DNA of 64,000 nucleotides, from assembly GCF_010730955.1 (NCBI RefSeq), contig NZ_AP022577.1, forward strand, positions 682,001-746,000, written 5' to 3'. This stretch comes from Mycolicibacterium aubagnense. GTDB taxonomy: Bacteria; Actinomycetota; Actinomycetes; Mycobacteriales; Mycobacteriaceae. Shown piece by piece: positions 7,995 to 16,442 of this stretch (its first letter is position 1; each line of letters begins with the position of its first letter). A program made the translations under genes and the position numbers. The notes under the pieces are model-generated. The model was not told the DNA's origin, did not search any database, and was given only the letters and a program-made list of their open reading frames with translations.

Positions 7995-8761
7995 CTCTTA
8001 CGCCCCACGAACGCGCTCAGCGCGTCGGCGTTGGCAGCACCACCGAGCAACTCGGCGAACTGGCCGGACTCCCGTTGCGTCGCCGCGACGATCGCGTCAC
8101 GGGTCGGCTCGACCATTGCGTGCTTGACGGCCATCAGGCTCGAAAGCGGCCGCGACGCAATGATTTCCGCATGCCTGCGAGCTTCCGGCAGCAGGTCGTC
8201 GGGCGCACACACGCGCCACACCAGACCCATGCGGAGGGCCTCGTCGGCGCTCACCCATTCCGACGACAGCAGCAGCCAGGCCGCGTTCTGGCGGCCCATC
8301 AACCGCGGCAACAGGTATGACGACGCCGCCTCCGATGCCACCCCCAAGCTGGTGAACGGGCATTTGAGCCGCGCGGTCGTCGACATGAACGCCAGATCGG
8401 CGTAGCCGAGGATGGTGGTGCCGATTCCCAGACCGACCCCGTTCACCGCACAGATCAACGGCTTCGGGAACGCCGTCAGCGCCTCGATCAGCCCGGGAAA
8501 GCCGTACTCCCCCATCTGATATTCGGGGTTGGTGACCATCTCCTGCATCTCGACGAGGTCGTTGCCCGCGCTGAAGGCCCGGCCGGCACCGGTGAGCAGG
8601 ACGACCGAGACCTCAGGATCGGCCGCAGCCTCCGTCAACGCGATCGTGGTGGCGTCGTACAGCGCCTCGCTGAAAGCGTTGAGCGCGTCGGGCCGGTTCA
8701 GGGTCAGGGTGCGCACCCGGTTGGTGTCGTCGATCTGAACGAGCGCGGCGGGGTCGGTCAC
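7991..8761 (-). CDS. Enoyl-CoA hydratase/isomerase (crotonase) family protein
   Basis: 256 residues from GTG 8761. Crotonase features are clear: RPDALNAFSEALYD, the oxyanion-hole stretch GAGRAFSAGNDL near residue 60, and ICAVNGVGLGIGTTIL near 105. The usual hydratase glutamate position (PE in the classic enzyme) is not conserved, while GVASEAASSY is the pattern of isomerase-like members, so isomerase or another crotonase reaction is as likely as hydration. It is the last gene of a three-gene unit behind a KstR operator and overlaps the preceding gene by four bases (GTGA). A step in sterol or branched acyl-CoA catabolism is inferred. Confidence 0.88.
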   Translation of the reverse strand: MTDPAALVQIDDTNRVRTLTLNRPDALNAFSEALYDATTIALTEAAADPEVSVVLLTGAGRAFSAGNDLVEMQEMVTNPEYQMGEYGFPGLIEALTAFPKPLICAVNGVGLGIGTTILGYADLAFMSTTARLKCPFTSLGVASEAASSYLLPRLMGRQNAAWLLLSSEWVSADEALRMGLVWRVCAPDDLLPEARRHAEIIASRPLSSLMAVKHAMVEPTRDAIVAATQRESGQFAELLGGAANADALSAFVGRKS

Positions 8762-9465
8762 AGGTTGTCTCCAAACGGGTTTCGCATGATGTAGCGGCTG
8801 GTGGGCACGGTGTCCACGTTGACGTTGGCGCCGAAGGCCGACGTGCTCGCGGCCATCTTGCCCGCGCGGTCGGCCAGGTCAGCGTCGTCGGCGGCCCCGA
8901 AGAAGGCGTGCAGGCTGGCGGTCGCCTCGATGGGGAACAACTCCTCGACAATGGCACCGAGCTGCGGGGCATCGGGCGTGAGCGACCGGACCACCGCGTT
9001 CTGCGTGTAACCGAACGTGGACTGGGTGTCGATGGCGAGCTGAGTGTGGTCAACGTGCCAGCGGCGGAACCACTCCCGTTCGTCCATCCCGTCCGGGCGG
9101 CGCAGGAGTGCCACGTTGGCGAGGCCGGTGGTGCGTTCGCCGAGGACAATCGCCGGACCGGCCATCGGGACCGACTCGGTCACCAGATAGGCGGCCAACT
9201 CGGTGCACTCTGCGCGCAGCCGCTCCAGTACCGCGGTCATCTGCGCGCCGTAGTACTGCTGGGTCCACACGCTGATCACCGCCACCACCGGCGGGTCGAG
9301 CGTGGTCAACAACATGAGCGAGTCCCGGACCGCGGCGTCTTTGACGTTGACCGCCAGGCCGGGCACGCCCAGCACCAGCAACTCATCGGCGACCTCGGTG
9401 CGCAGCCGCTCACACCAGGCGTCATCCGCAGCATCACGCCGCAGCGTGACCATGACCTTCTCCAT
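8758..9465 (-). CDS. EthD-domain-like conserved protein
   Basis: 235 residues. The second half resembles an EthD/ABM ferredoxin-like domain: EWFRRWHVDHTQLAIDTQSTFGYTQNAVV, with the W-H-x-x-H pattern typical of EthD, then [17 protein letters not shown]. EthD proteins were first seen beside P450 systems that degrade ethers; their chemistry is poorly understood. The gene sits between a thioesterase-like protein and a crotonase, 12 bases after the first and overlapping the second by four, in a unit with a KstR-type operator. A part in CoA-linked lipid breakdown is inferred. Confidence 0.7.
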   Translation of the reverse strand: MEKVMVTLRRDAADDAWCERLRTEVADELLVLGVPGLAVNVKDAAVRDSLMLLTTLDPPVVAVISVWTQQYYGAQMTAVLERLRAECTELAAYLVTESVPMAGPAIVLGERTTGLANVALLRRPDGMDEREWFRRWHVDHTQLAIDTQSTFGYTQNAVVRSLTPDAPQLGAIVEELFPIEATASLHAFFGAADDADLADRAGKMAASTSAFGANVNVDTVPTSRYIMRNPFGDNL

Positions 9466-9477
9466 GGAACCTCCCGG

Positions 9478-10101
9478 TCAGTCCCGCGCCCAGCGCGGGG
9501 TGATGAACACGCCCTCGGCCTCGACCGTGATGCCCTCGGCATCGGCGATGTGCCCGACGGCGTACGTCTTGATGCCTTCGGTCCGGACGATGCGAGCCTC
9601 TGTGTGCAGAGCGCCGAGCCGCGTCATCCGCCGATAGCGCGTGGTGAGCGTGCCGGTCAGCCGCGGCCGGCCCGGCAGGCTCGCCCCCTCACCCAGCACA
9701 TGGTCGAGGATCATCGCCGATACTCCGCCGTGCACGTGCCCCGGCGGACCTTCGTACGCGGCGCCGAGATGGAAGTCGGCAGACACGCTGCCGTCCTCGG
9801 CCCGGATCAGGTCCACCGGCGGGGCGATCGGGTTGCGAACCCCGATCACGGCGTTGCCCCAAGGCATTTCGCTGCCCTGCGCCCCGAACCGGACGCCGAA
9901 CGAACCCTCGAGCTGGTTGGCCCGCAGCCGGGCGGTGGCAGCGTCGATCTCGGCCCTGACCGACGCAACGGTGTCGGCGGCCGTCTCCGTCCGGACGGTG
10001 GCGTCGATCAGCTCGCGCACCGACTGCGTCAACGGTTCATAGATGGCCCGCAGCCGCGCAACCTCGTCGGCGCTGAGCCTCGGCAAGATGTCCTCGAGCA
10101 C
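9478..10101 (-). CDS. PaaI-type hotdog thioesterase
   Basis: 207 residues from GTG 10101. The C-terminal two thirds is a hotdog domain with GPPGHVHGGVSAMILDHVLGE, the HGG helix of PaaI-type acyl-CoA thioesterases; the first 60 residues are helical and acidic. It would hydrolyse acyl-CoA to free acid and CoA. It opens the KstR-boxed unit: the perfect operator at 10110-10123 ends nine bases before this GTG. An ATG at 10128 lies beyond the operator, so the GTG is preferred; the message may be leaderless, as no ribosome site is at proper spacing. Confidence 0.82.
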   Translation of the reverse strand: MLEDILPRLSADEVARLRAIYEPLTQSVRELIDATVRTETAADTVASVRAEIDAATARLRANQLEGSFGVRFGAQGSEMPWGNAVIGVRNPIAPPVDLIRAEDGSVSADFHLGAAYEGPPGHVHGGVSAMILDHVLGEGASLPGRPRLTGTLTTRYRRMTRLGALHTEARIVRTEGIKTYAVGHIADAEGITVEAEGVFITPRWARD

Positions 10102-10109
10102 CCTTGAAC

Positions 10110-10123
10110 TAGAACACGTTCTA
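10110..10123 (-). promoter_or_regulatory. KstR operator, perfect palindrome
   Basis: TAGAACACGTTCTA is a perfect 14-base palindrome and an ideal match to the KstR consensus. It covers the promoter of the thioesterase, EthD-like and crotonase genes on the minus strand, so this unit should be derepressed during growth on cholesterol. Confidence 0.88.
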
Positions 10124-10312
10124 ATCACACTGTCGAGGGTGGGGGTCGGTTCCGGACCGACAGCAAGGAGCTCGGCGAGTGGGCGTCGCCCGCTGCTGTT
10201 GCGGCACTGCCCATTTCGGCCGTGAGCCCTGTTCTGAGTCTCAACCGTTAGCCAACTGCGACGTCACTCTTCGGTATCGGCAACCGCAGGTCAGTGCTCT
10301 AGATGCTTCACT

Positions 10313-10363
10313 GGTAACCACGGGAGCCTGCCGTTACCCCCGAGACGGCAGGCTCCCGCTTTT
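10313..10363 (+). terminator. Strong intrinsic terminator with competing upstream pairing
   Basis: CGGGAGCCTGCCGT (10321-10334) pairs fully with ACGGCAGGCTCCCG (10345-10358), followed by CTTTTG: a 14-bp stem and a short T-run. GGTAAC (10313-10318) can instead pair with GTTACC (10333-10338), which would sequester the left arm. No gene lies between the KstR operator and the membrane-protein gene at 10400; this 276-base stretch also holds a hairpin GTCGGT-tccgg-ACCGAC at 10145-10161. It may encode a small RNA or an attenuated leader. Confidence 0.7.
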
Positions 10364-10399
10364 GTGCGCGAATCACCGTCGCCACATACTGTCGTCGCC

Positions 10400-11056
10400 G
10401 TGAGCGAACCACACTCCATGCGACCGATCATTCGTGGCATCCTGCTCGATCTCGCACCACCGCTGATCGCGTACTACGGCCTGCGCGCCGCAGGTGCGTC
10501 GGAATATGTGGCCCTGCTCACCGCCACCGTGCTGGCCGGCGGCAAAGTCGCATACGACGCGATCAACGCACGCCGCCTCGATCCGTTCGCGGGTTATCTC
10601 ATGCTGAACTTCGGATTGAGCCTGGCCGTGGGACTGAGCACCTCCGACGCCCGGCTGCTGCTGGCCGGCACCACGCTGGTGGGCGCGATCGGCGGATTGG
10701 CCTTCCTCGCCAGCTGCGTGATCGGCACCCCGTTGACCCAGGTCGTCGCCGAGCGCGTCGAAACCGAGGGGCAAGACCCCGGGCCCGCCGCCGTGGCCTA
10801 CCGGCGCCGCGTGCACATTCTGCTCTCAGCGATGTGGGGCATCGGCTTGATCGTCGGGACCGGGGTGCAGCTGGTGGTCATCTTCTCCACGTCGGTGGAC
10901 GTCGCCAACGGCGTGAACTCGGTGTTTTCGCTGGCGACCACTGCTGCGCTGATGACTGCGACGTTCATCATCAGCAAGCGGGCCCGGGGCCGGTGGGAAG
11001 AGCGGGAACTGTTGATGCCGGTGGAGGTGGAACAAAACAGCGACCACCAAGGTTGA
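10400..11056 (+). CDS. VC0807-like integral membrane protein
   Basis: 218 residues from GTG 10400 (an ATG at 10418 is the alternative). The chain is mostly hydrophobic helices, about five or six (for example ILLDLAPPLIAYYGLRAAG, LLLAGTTLVGAIGGLAFLA, LSAMWGIGLIVGTGVQLVV), joined by short Arg-rich loops, with a charged C-terminal tail ending in an acidic segment. It matches the general outline of the VC0807 family of unknown function. There is no ribosome site before the GTG; TACTGT at 10387-10392 could be a -10 box for a leaderless message. lon begins 29 bases after the stop on the same strand. Confidence 0.7.
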   Translation: MSEPHSMRPIIRGILLDLAPPLIAYYGLRAAGASEYVALLTATVLAGGKVAYDAINARRLDPFAGYLMLNFGLSLAVGLSTSDARLLLAGTTLVGAIGGLAFLASCVIGTPLTQVVAERVETEGQDPGPAAVAYRRRVHILLSAMWGIGLIVGTGVQLVVIFSTSVDVANGVNSVFSLATTAALMTATFIISKRARGRWEERELLMPVEVEQNSDHQG

Positions 11057-11085
11057 GCGCATCAGATTCAACTTTGGAGGTACGG

Positions 11086-13446
11086 ATGTCTGACGCCACA
11101 ACAGCGCCCATCGCTGTTCCCGTCCTGTTTGTCACCGAGCCGATCGTCCTACCGGGCATGGTCGTGCCCATCGAACTCGATGAGGCCGCGCGGGCCGCGG
11201 TCGATGCGGCTCAGGCCGCCGCTGCCGCCGGCGAGGCCGGCAAGCTGCTCATCGCACCCCGCCTCGACGACCGCTACCCCACCCACGGCGTCCTGGCGTC
11301 GATCGTCCAGGTCGGCCGGATGCCCAGCGGGGGTGCCGCGGCCGTCGTCCGCGGTGAGCGGCGTGCGCACATCGGGTCGGGCACGTCCGGCCCGGGCAGC
11401 GCCTTGTGGGTTCTGGTCGACGAGGTCGAGGAGCCTGCCGCCACCGAGGAAACCCGGACCTTGGCGGCCGAATACAAGAAGCTGCTGCTGGCCATCCTGC
11501 AGCGGCGGGAGGCCTGGCAGATCATCGACGCGGTCAACCAGATCAGCGAGCCGTCGGCGGTGGCGGACACCGCGGGTTACGCCTCGTACCTGACCGACGT
11601 GCAGAAGCGCGAACTGCTGGAGACCGAGGACGTGAGTCGTCGCCTGAGCCTGCTCATCGGATGGACCGGCGAGCACCTGGCCGAGGTCGAGGTCAACGAC
11701 AAGATCGCCGAGGACGTCCGGGCCGGCATGGACAAGCGGCAGAAGGAATTCCTGCTGCGCCAGCAGTTGGACGCCATCCGCAAGGAGCTGGGTGAACTGG
11801 ACGGTTCTGCGGGGGCCGAGGAACCCGCTGACTACCGGACCCGTATCGAGGCGGCCGAGCTGCCCGAGAAGGTGCGCGAAGCCGCGCTGCGCGAGGTCGG
11901 CAAGCTGGAACGCTCCAGCGAGCAGACCCCGGAAGGCGGCTGGATTCGCACGTGGCTGGACACCGTGCTGGAGCTGCCCTGGAATGAGCGGACCGAGGAT
12001 TCGACGGACCTGACGGCCACGCGCGCGGTGCTGGATGCCGATCACCACGGGCTGGACGACGTGAAGGATCGCATCGTCGAGTACCTGGCAGTGCGGGCTC
12101 GCCGCGCCGAGCGGGGCCTGGCCGTCGTCGGCGGTCGCGGGTCCGGTGCCGTGATGGTGCTGGCCGGTCCGCCCGGCGTCGGCAAGACGTCGCTGGGTGA
12201 GTCGGTCGCACGGGCACTGGGCCGCAAGTTCGTCCGGGTCGCCTTGGGCGGCGTGCGCGACGAGGCCGAGATCCGTGGACACCGGCGTACCTACGTCGGT
12301 GCGCTGCCGGGCCGCATCGTGCGGGCCATCGGCGAAGCCGGTTCGATGAATCCCGTTGTGCTGCTTGACGAGATCGACAAGGTGGGCTCCGACTACCGTG
12401 GCGATCCGGCGGCCGCGCTGCTGGAGGTGCTGGACCCGGCGCAAAACCACACGTTCCGGGACCACTACCTGGACCTGGATCTGGACCTGTCCGACGTGGT
12501 GTTCCTGGCGACGGCCAACGTCATCGAGAACATCCCCTCGGCACTGCTGGACCGCATGGAGCTGATCACTCTCGACGGCTACACCGAGGACGACAAGGTC
12601 GCCATCGCCCGGGATTACCTGCTGCCCCGGCAGGCCGAACGAGCGGCGTTGACCACCGATGAGGTGACGGTGACGGACGCGGCGCTGCGCAAGATCGCCG
12701 CGGACTACACCCGCGAGCCAGGTGTCCGGCAGTTCGAGCGACTGCTGGCGAAGGCGCTGCGGAAGGTGACCACGCGGCTGGCTGCGAGCGGAGTGACGGG
12801 CGTCATTGTTGATGAACCGGATCTGGTTGAGTACCTCGGCCGTCCGCGGTTCATGCCGGAATCGGCGGAGCGCACCGCGGTGCCGGGCGTGGCGACCGGG
12901 CTGGCCGTCACGGGCATGGGCGGCGATGTGCTCTACATCGAAGCCGGCTCGAACGACGGCGAACCGGGCCTGCAGTTGACCGGCCAGCTGGGCGACGTGA
13001 TGAAGGAATCGGCGCAGATCGCGCTGTCCTACGTGCGGTCGCACGCGACGGAGCTGGGTGTCGACCCGAAGGCTCTGGATCGTCGCATCCACGTGCACGT
13101 GCCCGCGGGCGCGGTGCCCAAGGACGGTCCGTCGGCGGGCGTGACCATGGTGACCGCGCTGGTCTCCATGGCCACCGGACGGCAGGTTCGTTCTGACGTC
13201 GGGATGACGGGCGAGGTCACCCTGAACGGGCGGGTGCTGCCCATCGGCGGAGTCAAACAGAAGCTGATGGCAGCCCAACGCGCCGGGCTGACAACAGTTT
13301 TCATCCCGTCGCGCAACGAGCCCGACCTGGACGACGTGCCGGCCGAGGTCTTGGACGCACTCGACGTGCGGCCCATGACCGACGTGGCCGACATCATCGC
13401 CCAGGCGCTGGAGCCGGCGGCGGAGACCGCCACGGTGGCGGCCTGA
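11086..13446 (+). CDS. lon: ATP-dependent protease Lon
   Basis: 786 residues. Order of domains: N-terminal LON substrate-binding domain (PVLFVTEPIVLPGMVVPIEL), a coiled stretch, AAA+ module with Walker A GPPGVGKT at 361-368 and Walker B VVLLDEIDK, then the protease domain with the Ser-Lys dyad (Ser near 683 in PKDGPSAG, Lys near 724 in GGVKQK). It forms a hexamer that unfolds and degrades damaged and regulatory proteins in the cytosol. ATG 11086 follows GGAGG at ideal spacing. Lon is known from M. smegmatis but absent from M. tuberculosis, which helps place the organism. Confidence 0.98.
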   Translation: MSDATTAPIAVPVLFVTEPIVLPGMVVPIELDEAARAAVDAAQAAAAAGEAGKLLIAPRLDDRYPTHGVLASIVQVGRMPSGGAAAVVRGERRAHIGSGTSGPGSALWVLVDEVEEPAATEETRTLAAEYKKLLLAILQRREAWQIIDAVNQISEPSAVADTAGYASYLTDVQKRELLETEDVSRRLSLLIGWTGEHLAEVEVNDKIAEDVRAGMDKRQKEFLLRQQLDAIRKELGELDGSAGAEEPADYRTRIEAAELPEKVREAALREVGKLERSSEQTPEGGWIRTWLDTVLELPWNERTEDSTDLTATRAVLDADHHGLDDVKDRIVEYLAVRARRAERGLAVVGGRGSGAVMVLAGPPGVGKTSLGESVARALGRKFVRVALGGVRDEAEIRGHRRTYVGALPGRIVRAIGEAGSMNPVVLLDEIDKVGSDYRGDPAAALLEVLDPAQNHTFRDHYLDLDLDLSDVVFLATANVIENIPSALLDRMELITLDGYTEDDKVAIARDYLLPRQAERAALTTDEVTVTDAALRKIAADYTREPGVRQFERLLAKALRKVTTRLAASGVTGVIVDEPDLVEYLGRPRFMPESAERTAVPGVATGLAVTGMGGDVLYIEAGSNDGEPGLQLTGQLGDVMKESAQIALSYVRSHATELGVDPKALDRRIHVHVPAGAVPKDGPSAGVTMVTALVSMATGRQVRSDVGMTGEVTLNGRVLPIGGVKQKLMAAQRAGLTTVFIPSRNEPDLDDVPAEVLDALDVRPMTDVADIIAQALEPAAETATVAA

Positions 13447-13455
13447 TCACTGAAT

Positions 13456-13521
13456 AACGCGAGCAGGCCCAAATGCTCCTGTTCACCTGCGGGTGGTGGG
13501 ACATTTGGGTCTGTTCGCGTT
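13456..13521. repeat. Long inverted repeat between lon and the nitroreductase-like gene
   Basis: Two 20-base arms, 13456-13475 and 13502-13521, are complementary except for two positions that could form G-U pairs in RNA. The 26-base interior holds a second hairpin, CACC-tgcg-GGTG. The right arm ends 10 bases before the next ATG. There is no T-run, so it could be a processing or stability element, an operator, or a dispersed palindrome. Confidence 0.8.
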
Positions 13522-13531
13522 AGATGGGCAC

Positions 13532-13921
13532 ATGCCCAATCTCAATGAAATCAAGCGGCGTGTGGTCCACACCGTGCAGCGGCGCCTCGTCAACCCGGTG
13601 GGCCGGCAGCTGCCGGTGACCATGCTCGAGACCATCGGCCGCAAGTCCGGCGAGCCCCGGCACACCGCGATCGGCGGTCGGGTCATCGACGGCGCCTTCT
13701 GGCTGGTGTCCGAGCACGGCGACCATGCTGACTTCGTCCGCAACATCAAGGCGAATCCCGCTGTGCGCGTGCGAATCAACGGCGAATGGCGCACCGGGAC
13801 GGCCCATTTGGTGCCCGACGACGACCCGATTGCCCGACTCAAGCAGCTGCCGCAGATGAACAGCGCCGTCGTTCGGGTGATGGGCACCGACCTGCTGTCG
13901 GTCCGCGTCGACCTGGCTTGA
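13532..13921 (+). CDS. F420-dependent nitroreductase/quinone reductase family protein (Ddn-like)
   Basis: 129 residues with the split-barrel pattern of the deazaflavin-dependent nitroreductase family: LLETIGRKSGEPRHTAI near the start (the K-S-G-x-x-R phosphate/F420-tail region), then WLVSEHGDHADFVRNIKANPAVRVRINGEWRTGTAHLVPDDD, the usual ending of the fold. Relatives in mycobacteria reduce menaquinone or small enones with reduced F420, and M. tuberculosis Ddn activates nitroimidazole drugs. The substrate here is unknown. It starts just after the large inverted repeat and converges on the ABC transporter genes with a three-base gap. Confidence 0.85.
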   Translation: MPNLNEIKRRVVHTVQRRLVNPVGRQLPVTMLETIGRKSGEPRHTAIGGRVIDGAFWLVSEHGDHADFVRNIKANPAVRVRINGEWRTGTAHLVPDDDPIARLKQLPQMNSAVVRVMGTDLLSVRVDLA

Positions 13922-13924
13922 GTC

Positions 13925-14941
13925 TCAGGCGATGTCGGCCGAAGGCGGCTCGTCGGCCAGATGGATCGCGCGGTGCTCGATGAGTTCGTGGATGCGATCC
14001 GGGCCCAGTCGGGCCCGGAAATCCTTCACGGTGTAGCCGACGACGACCCCATCGGTGAGGGCACGGACCGTCGCCGTGCGCGGAATGCCGAACAGCGGCC
14101 CGATCTCGCCGAAGTACTCGCCGGGCCCGGCGGTGAACAGCAGCATCGTCTCGCCGTCGGGCATCTCCCGGGTGATCTCGAACCGGCCCTCCCGCACCAC
14201 GTAGATCAGGTCACCGATGGTGGTCTGCTCGAAGACCAGATCACCCGCGTCCAGCTCGAAGACCTCGGGCTCACGGTCGGTGCTGGCGACGGTCGGGACC
14301 AGTTCGATCACCCGGTCCGCGAGCGGCAGCATGCGACTGTCGTGAGTGGCGACCACCACCACGCGATCGTCGGCAAGCTCTCGGATGAGCCGCAGCACCT
14401 CTTCGACCTGGATGAAGTCCAGGTGCGCCGTCGGCTCGTCGGCCAGGATCAGCGGCGGGTCCAGTGCGATGGCCCGGGCCACCGCGACCCGCTGCTGCTG
14501 TCCGCCGGACATGTCACCGGGGCGGTGCGTCATCCGATGCGACAGCCCGACGCGGTCCAACAGTTCCGCGGCGCGCTGCCGGGCCGCACCCCGGCTCATA
14601 CCCGCGGCCCGCATCGGCACCATGACGTTCTCGGCGGCCGTCAGGCTGGGCACCAGATTGAACGCCTGGAACACGATACCGACGGTGTTGCGACGGTAAT
14701 CGGTGAGTGCCTTGGGTCCCAGTGCGGTCACGTCGATGCCGTCGAAGAGAATCTGGCCCGAGGTGGGCTTGAGGATCCCGCCCATGCACGAGAGCAGCGT
14801 CGTCTTCCCACAACCGCTGGGTCCCAACAGGATCGCCAGCGATCCGGCCGACAGCTCGAGTTCGAAATTGTCGATGGGCCTGACCTTGTCGGCGGACTTG
14901 CCGTATTCCACCACCAGGTCGCGAATCTGTAAGCCGCTCAT
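13925..14941 (-). CDS. ABC transporter ATPase with C-terminal cyclic-nucleotide-binding-type domain
   Basis: 338 residues, similar in plan to M. tuberculosis Rv0073. The first 220 residues are a MacB/LolD-type ATPase: Walker A GPSGCGKTT, signature MSGGQQQR, Walker B LILADEPTAHLD, switch His in ATHD. Residues about 225-330 form a CAP_ED-like sensor domain, with FGEIGPLFGIPRTATVRA retaining the Glu and Arg of a cNMP phosphate-binding cassette. It lies three bases after the FtsX-like permease gene, so the two make one transporter. Control of export by cyclic nucleotide or membrane anchoring through this domain is inferred. Confidence 0.9.
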   Translation of the reverse strand: MSGLQIRDLVVEYGKSADKVRPIDNFELELSAGSLAILLGPSGCGKTTLLSCMGGILKPTSGQILFDGIDVTALGPKALTDYRRNTVGIVFQAFNLVPSLTAAENVMVPMRAAGMSRGAARQRAAELLDRVGLSHRMTHRPGDMSGGQQQRVAVARAIALDPPLILADEPTAHLDFIQVEEVLRLIRELADDRVVVVATHDSRMLPLADRVIELVPTVASTDREPEVFELDAGDLVFEQTTIGDLIYVVREGRFEITREMPDGETMLLFTAGPGEYFGEIGPLFGIPRTATVRALTDGVVVGYTVKDFRARLGPDRIHELIEHRAIHLADEPPSADIA

Positions 14942-14944
14942 GGT

Positions 14945-15994
14945 CTATGGCCCCCCGAATGCCATCGCAGGATCGATTGTCACCGCTCTACGCATGCCCG
15001 CCAGGCTGGCGATCAGCCCGATGGTGATGGCCACGACGGGTAACAACAGGTAGGCCCCGGCCGGGACGTCCACCCGCATGGGGAACATCGGTCCGAGCAC
15101 CATCGCCAGCAGGACTCCGATTGCCGCGGAGAACACGGCAACGAAAACGGCCTGCATCGCCAGCCCGGCCATCATCGATTTCGTCTTCACCCCAACGGCT
15201 TTGAACACCGCGAAGTCCCGGGTGCGTTCCATCGCGGACATGTAGATGAACATGCCGATGATCGTCGCGGCCACCACCCAGAGCAGGACCGCCATGATGC
15301 TGATGGCGTCGACCGCGACCTTCAGCGGCCGCATCATGTCGTCGATCGCACCGCGGCGGTCCACCAGCCGATAGCCGTCGAGTGCCTTGGTCGGGTTACC
15401 CCGGATGCCGACCGACGCGATCACGGGCTGCCCGCCATACACCAGGCGCTGCGCGCCCACTGTCGTCAGGAACAGGTTGGGCTGCTGCGCCAGCACGGTG
15501 GAGTTGTTGACGATTCCCACCACCTGCAGGTTGTGCGAGGCGATGTGCATCTGGTCGCCGATCTTGCGGCCCAAGGTGGACGACACCGCGATCTCGTCCG
15601 GTGTGGCGGGCGGGCGGCCCTGCGACATGGCCGGCATGCCGGGACCGGCCGTGGGTGCGCCGAACAGGTTCATGGTCCGCGGCGTCCCGTTGTCGAGGGC
15701 CGTCGTTCCCGCGTAAACCACCGCCGCGGCAGCCTGGACACCCGGAAGCTTTTGTGCGCGTTCGACTTCGGTCTGGGCGAAAGGCGATGAACCCAGGAAC
15801 GGGCCGGCCGCGCCGTTCTGGATCATGAAGTAGTCGATACCCAGCGAGTTGACGGTATTGCTGGCCTCCACCCGGAAACCGTTGGCCAGTCCGGTGAGGA
15901 CCAATGTCATCGCGAACACGAAAGAAGTTCCGACGACCGCGATGAGAAAACGGCGCCGCCGCCACTGCAGGTCCCGCACCGCCGCGATCAGCAC
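14945..15994 (-). CDS. FtsX/MacB-like ABC transporter permease
   Basis: 349 residues, the length of M. tuberculosis Rv0072. The N-terminal helix (FLIAVVGTSFVFAMTLVLTG) is followed by a periplasmic-type domain of about 200 residues and three C-terminal helices carrying the FtsX core (AVLLWVVAATIIGMFIYMSA, ERTRDFAVFKAVGVK, VFSAAIGVLLAMVLG). Such permeases do not import solutes; they perform mechanotransmission, lipoprotein release or peptide/lipid export. The annotation glutamine transport sometimes given to the relative is unlikely. The ATPase with the sensor domain is coded directly downstream. Confidence 0.9.
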   Translation of the reverse strand: MLIAAVRDLQWRRRRFLIAVVGTSFVFAMTLVLTGLANGFRVEASNTVNSLGIDYFMIQNGAAGPFLGSSPFAQTEVERAQKLPGVQAAAAVVYAGTTALDNGTPRTMNLFGAPTAGPGMPAMSQGRPPATPDEIAVSSTLGRKIGDQMHIASHNLQVVGIVNNSTVLAQQPNLFLTTVGAQRLVYGGQPVIASVGIRGNPTKALDGYRLVDRRGAIDDMMRPLKVAVDAISIMAVLLWVVAATIIGMFIYMSAMERTRDFAVFKAVGVKTKSMMAGLAMQAVFVAVFSAAIGVLLAMVLGPMFPMRVDVPAGAYLLLPVVAITIGLIASLAGMRRAVTIDPAMAFGGP

Positions 15995-16074
15995 CTGAGG
16001 AATCTAACGTGTTCGCTGACTGTGCAGCGGCAAGATAGCCAAAGCCGACGGCTGATCGGTGCGAGACTGACCGC

Positions 16075-16407
16075 ATGGCCTATGACGAGGATCTGGCCCA
16101 CCGGATCCGTGAACTGCTCGGTCCGGTGGGCGGCATCGAAGAAAAGCGGATGTTCGGCGGGCTGGCATTCCTGCTGAACGGCAACATGTCGGTGGCGGCC
16201 AGCCGCGATGGTGGCCTGCTGGTCCGGGTTGCACCCGACGACACCGAGAAGTTGCTGGCACGCCAGCATGTCGACGTGATGGTGATGGGCGGCCGCGAGA
16301 TGCGCGGTTGGTTGCGGGTTGCGCCCGACGGCGTGAAAACCAAACGACAGCTGCAGGGCTGGGTCGACCGCGGCGTGGGGTGCGCGGGGACGCTGCCACC
16401 CAAGTAG
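16075..16407 (+). CDS. TfoX N-terminal-domain protein
   Basis: 110 residues covering just one TfoX_N domain: RIRELLGPVGGIEEKRMFGGLAFLLNGNMSV and the ending VKTKRQLQGWVDRGV. TfoX/Sxy governs competence in gamma-proteobacteria, but single-domain versions in actinobacteria have no proven role, so only the domain is claimed. It stands alone, divergent from the ABC permease, with 80 bases between starts, and is followed 35 bases later by a DNA-glycosylase-like gene. Confidence 0.85.
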   Translation: MAYDEDLAHRIRELLGPVGGIEEKRMFGGLAFLLNGNMSVAASRDGGLLVRVAPDDTEKLLARQHVDVMVMGGREMRGWLRVAPDGVKTKRQLQGWVDRGVGCAGTLPPK

Positions 16408-16442
16408 CGTTTGCGTACCCCGTGGATGGGTATGCCAGGGCT

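Noticed and set aside
11149..13278. 709-codon open frame antisense to lon
   Set aside because: A shadow frame of high-GC coding DNA; composition is Arg/His/Gln-rich with no recognisable domain, and lon is certain on the other strand.
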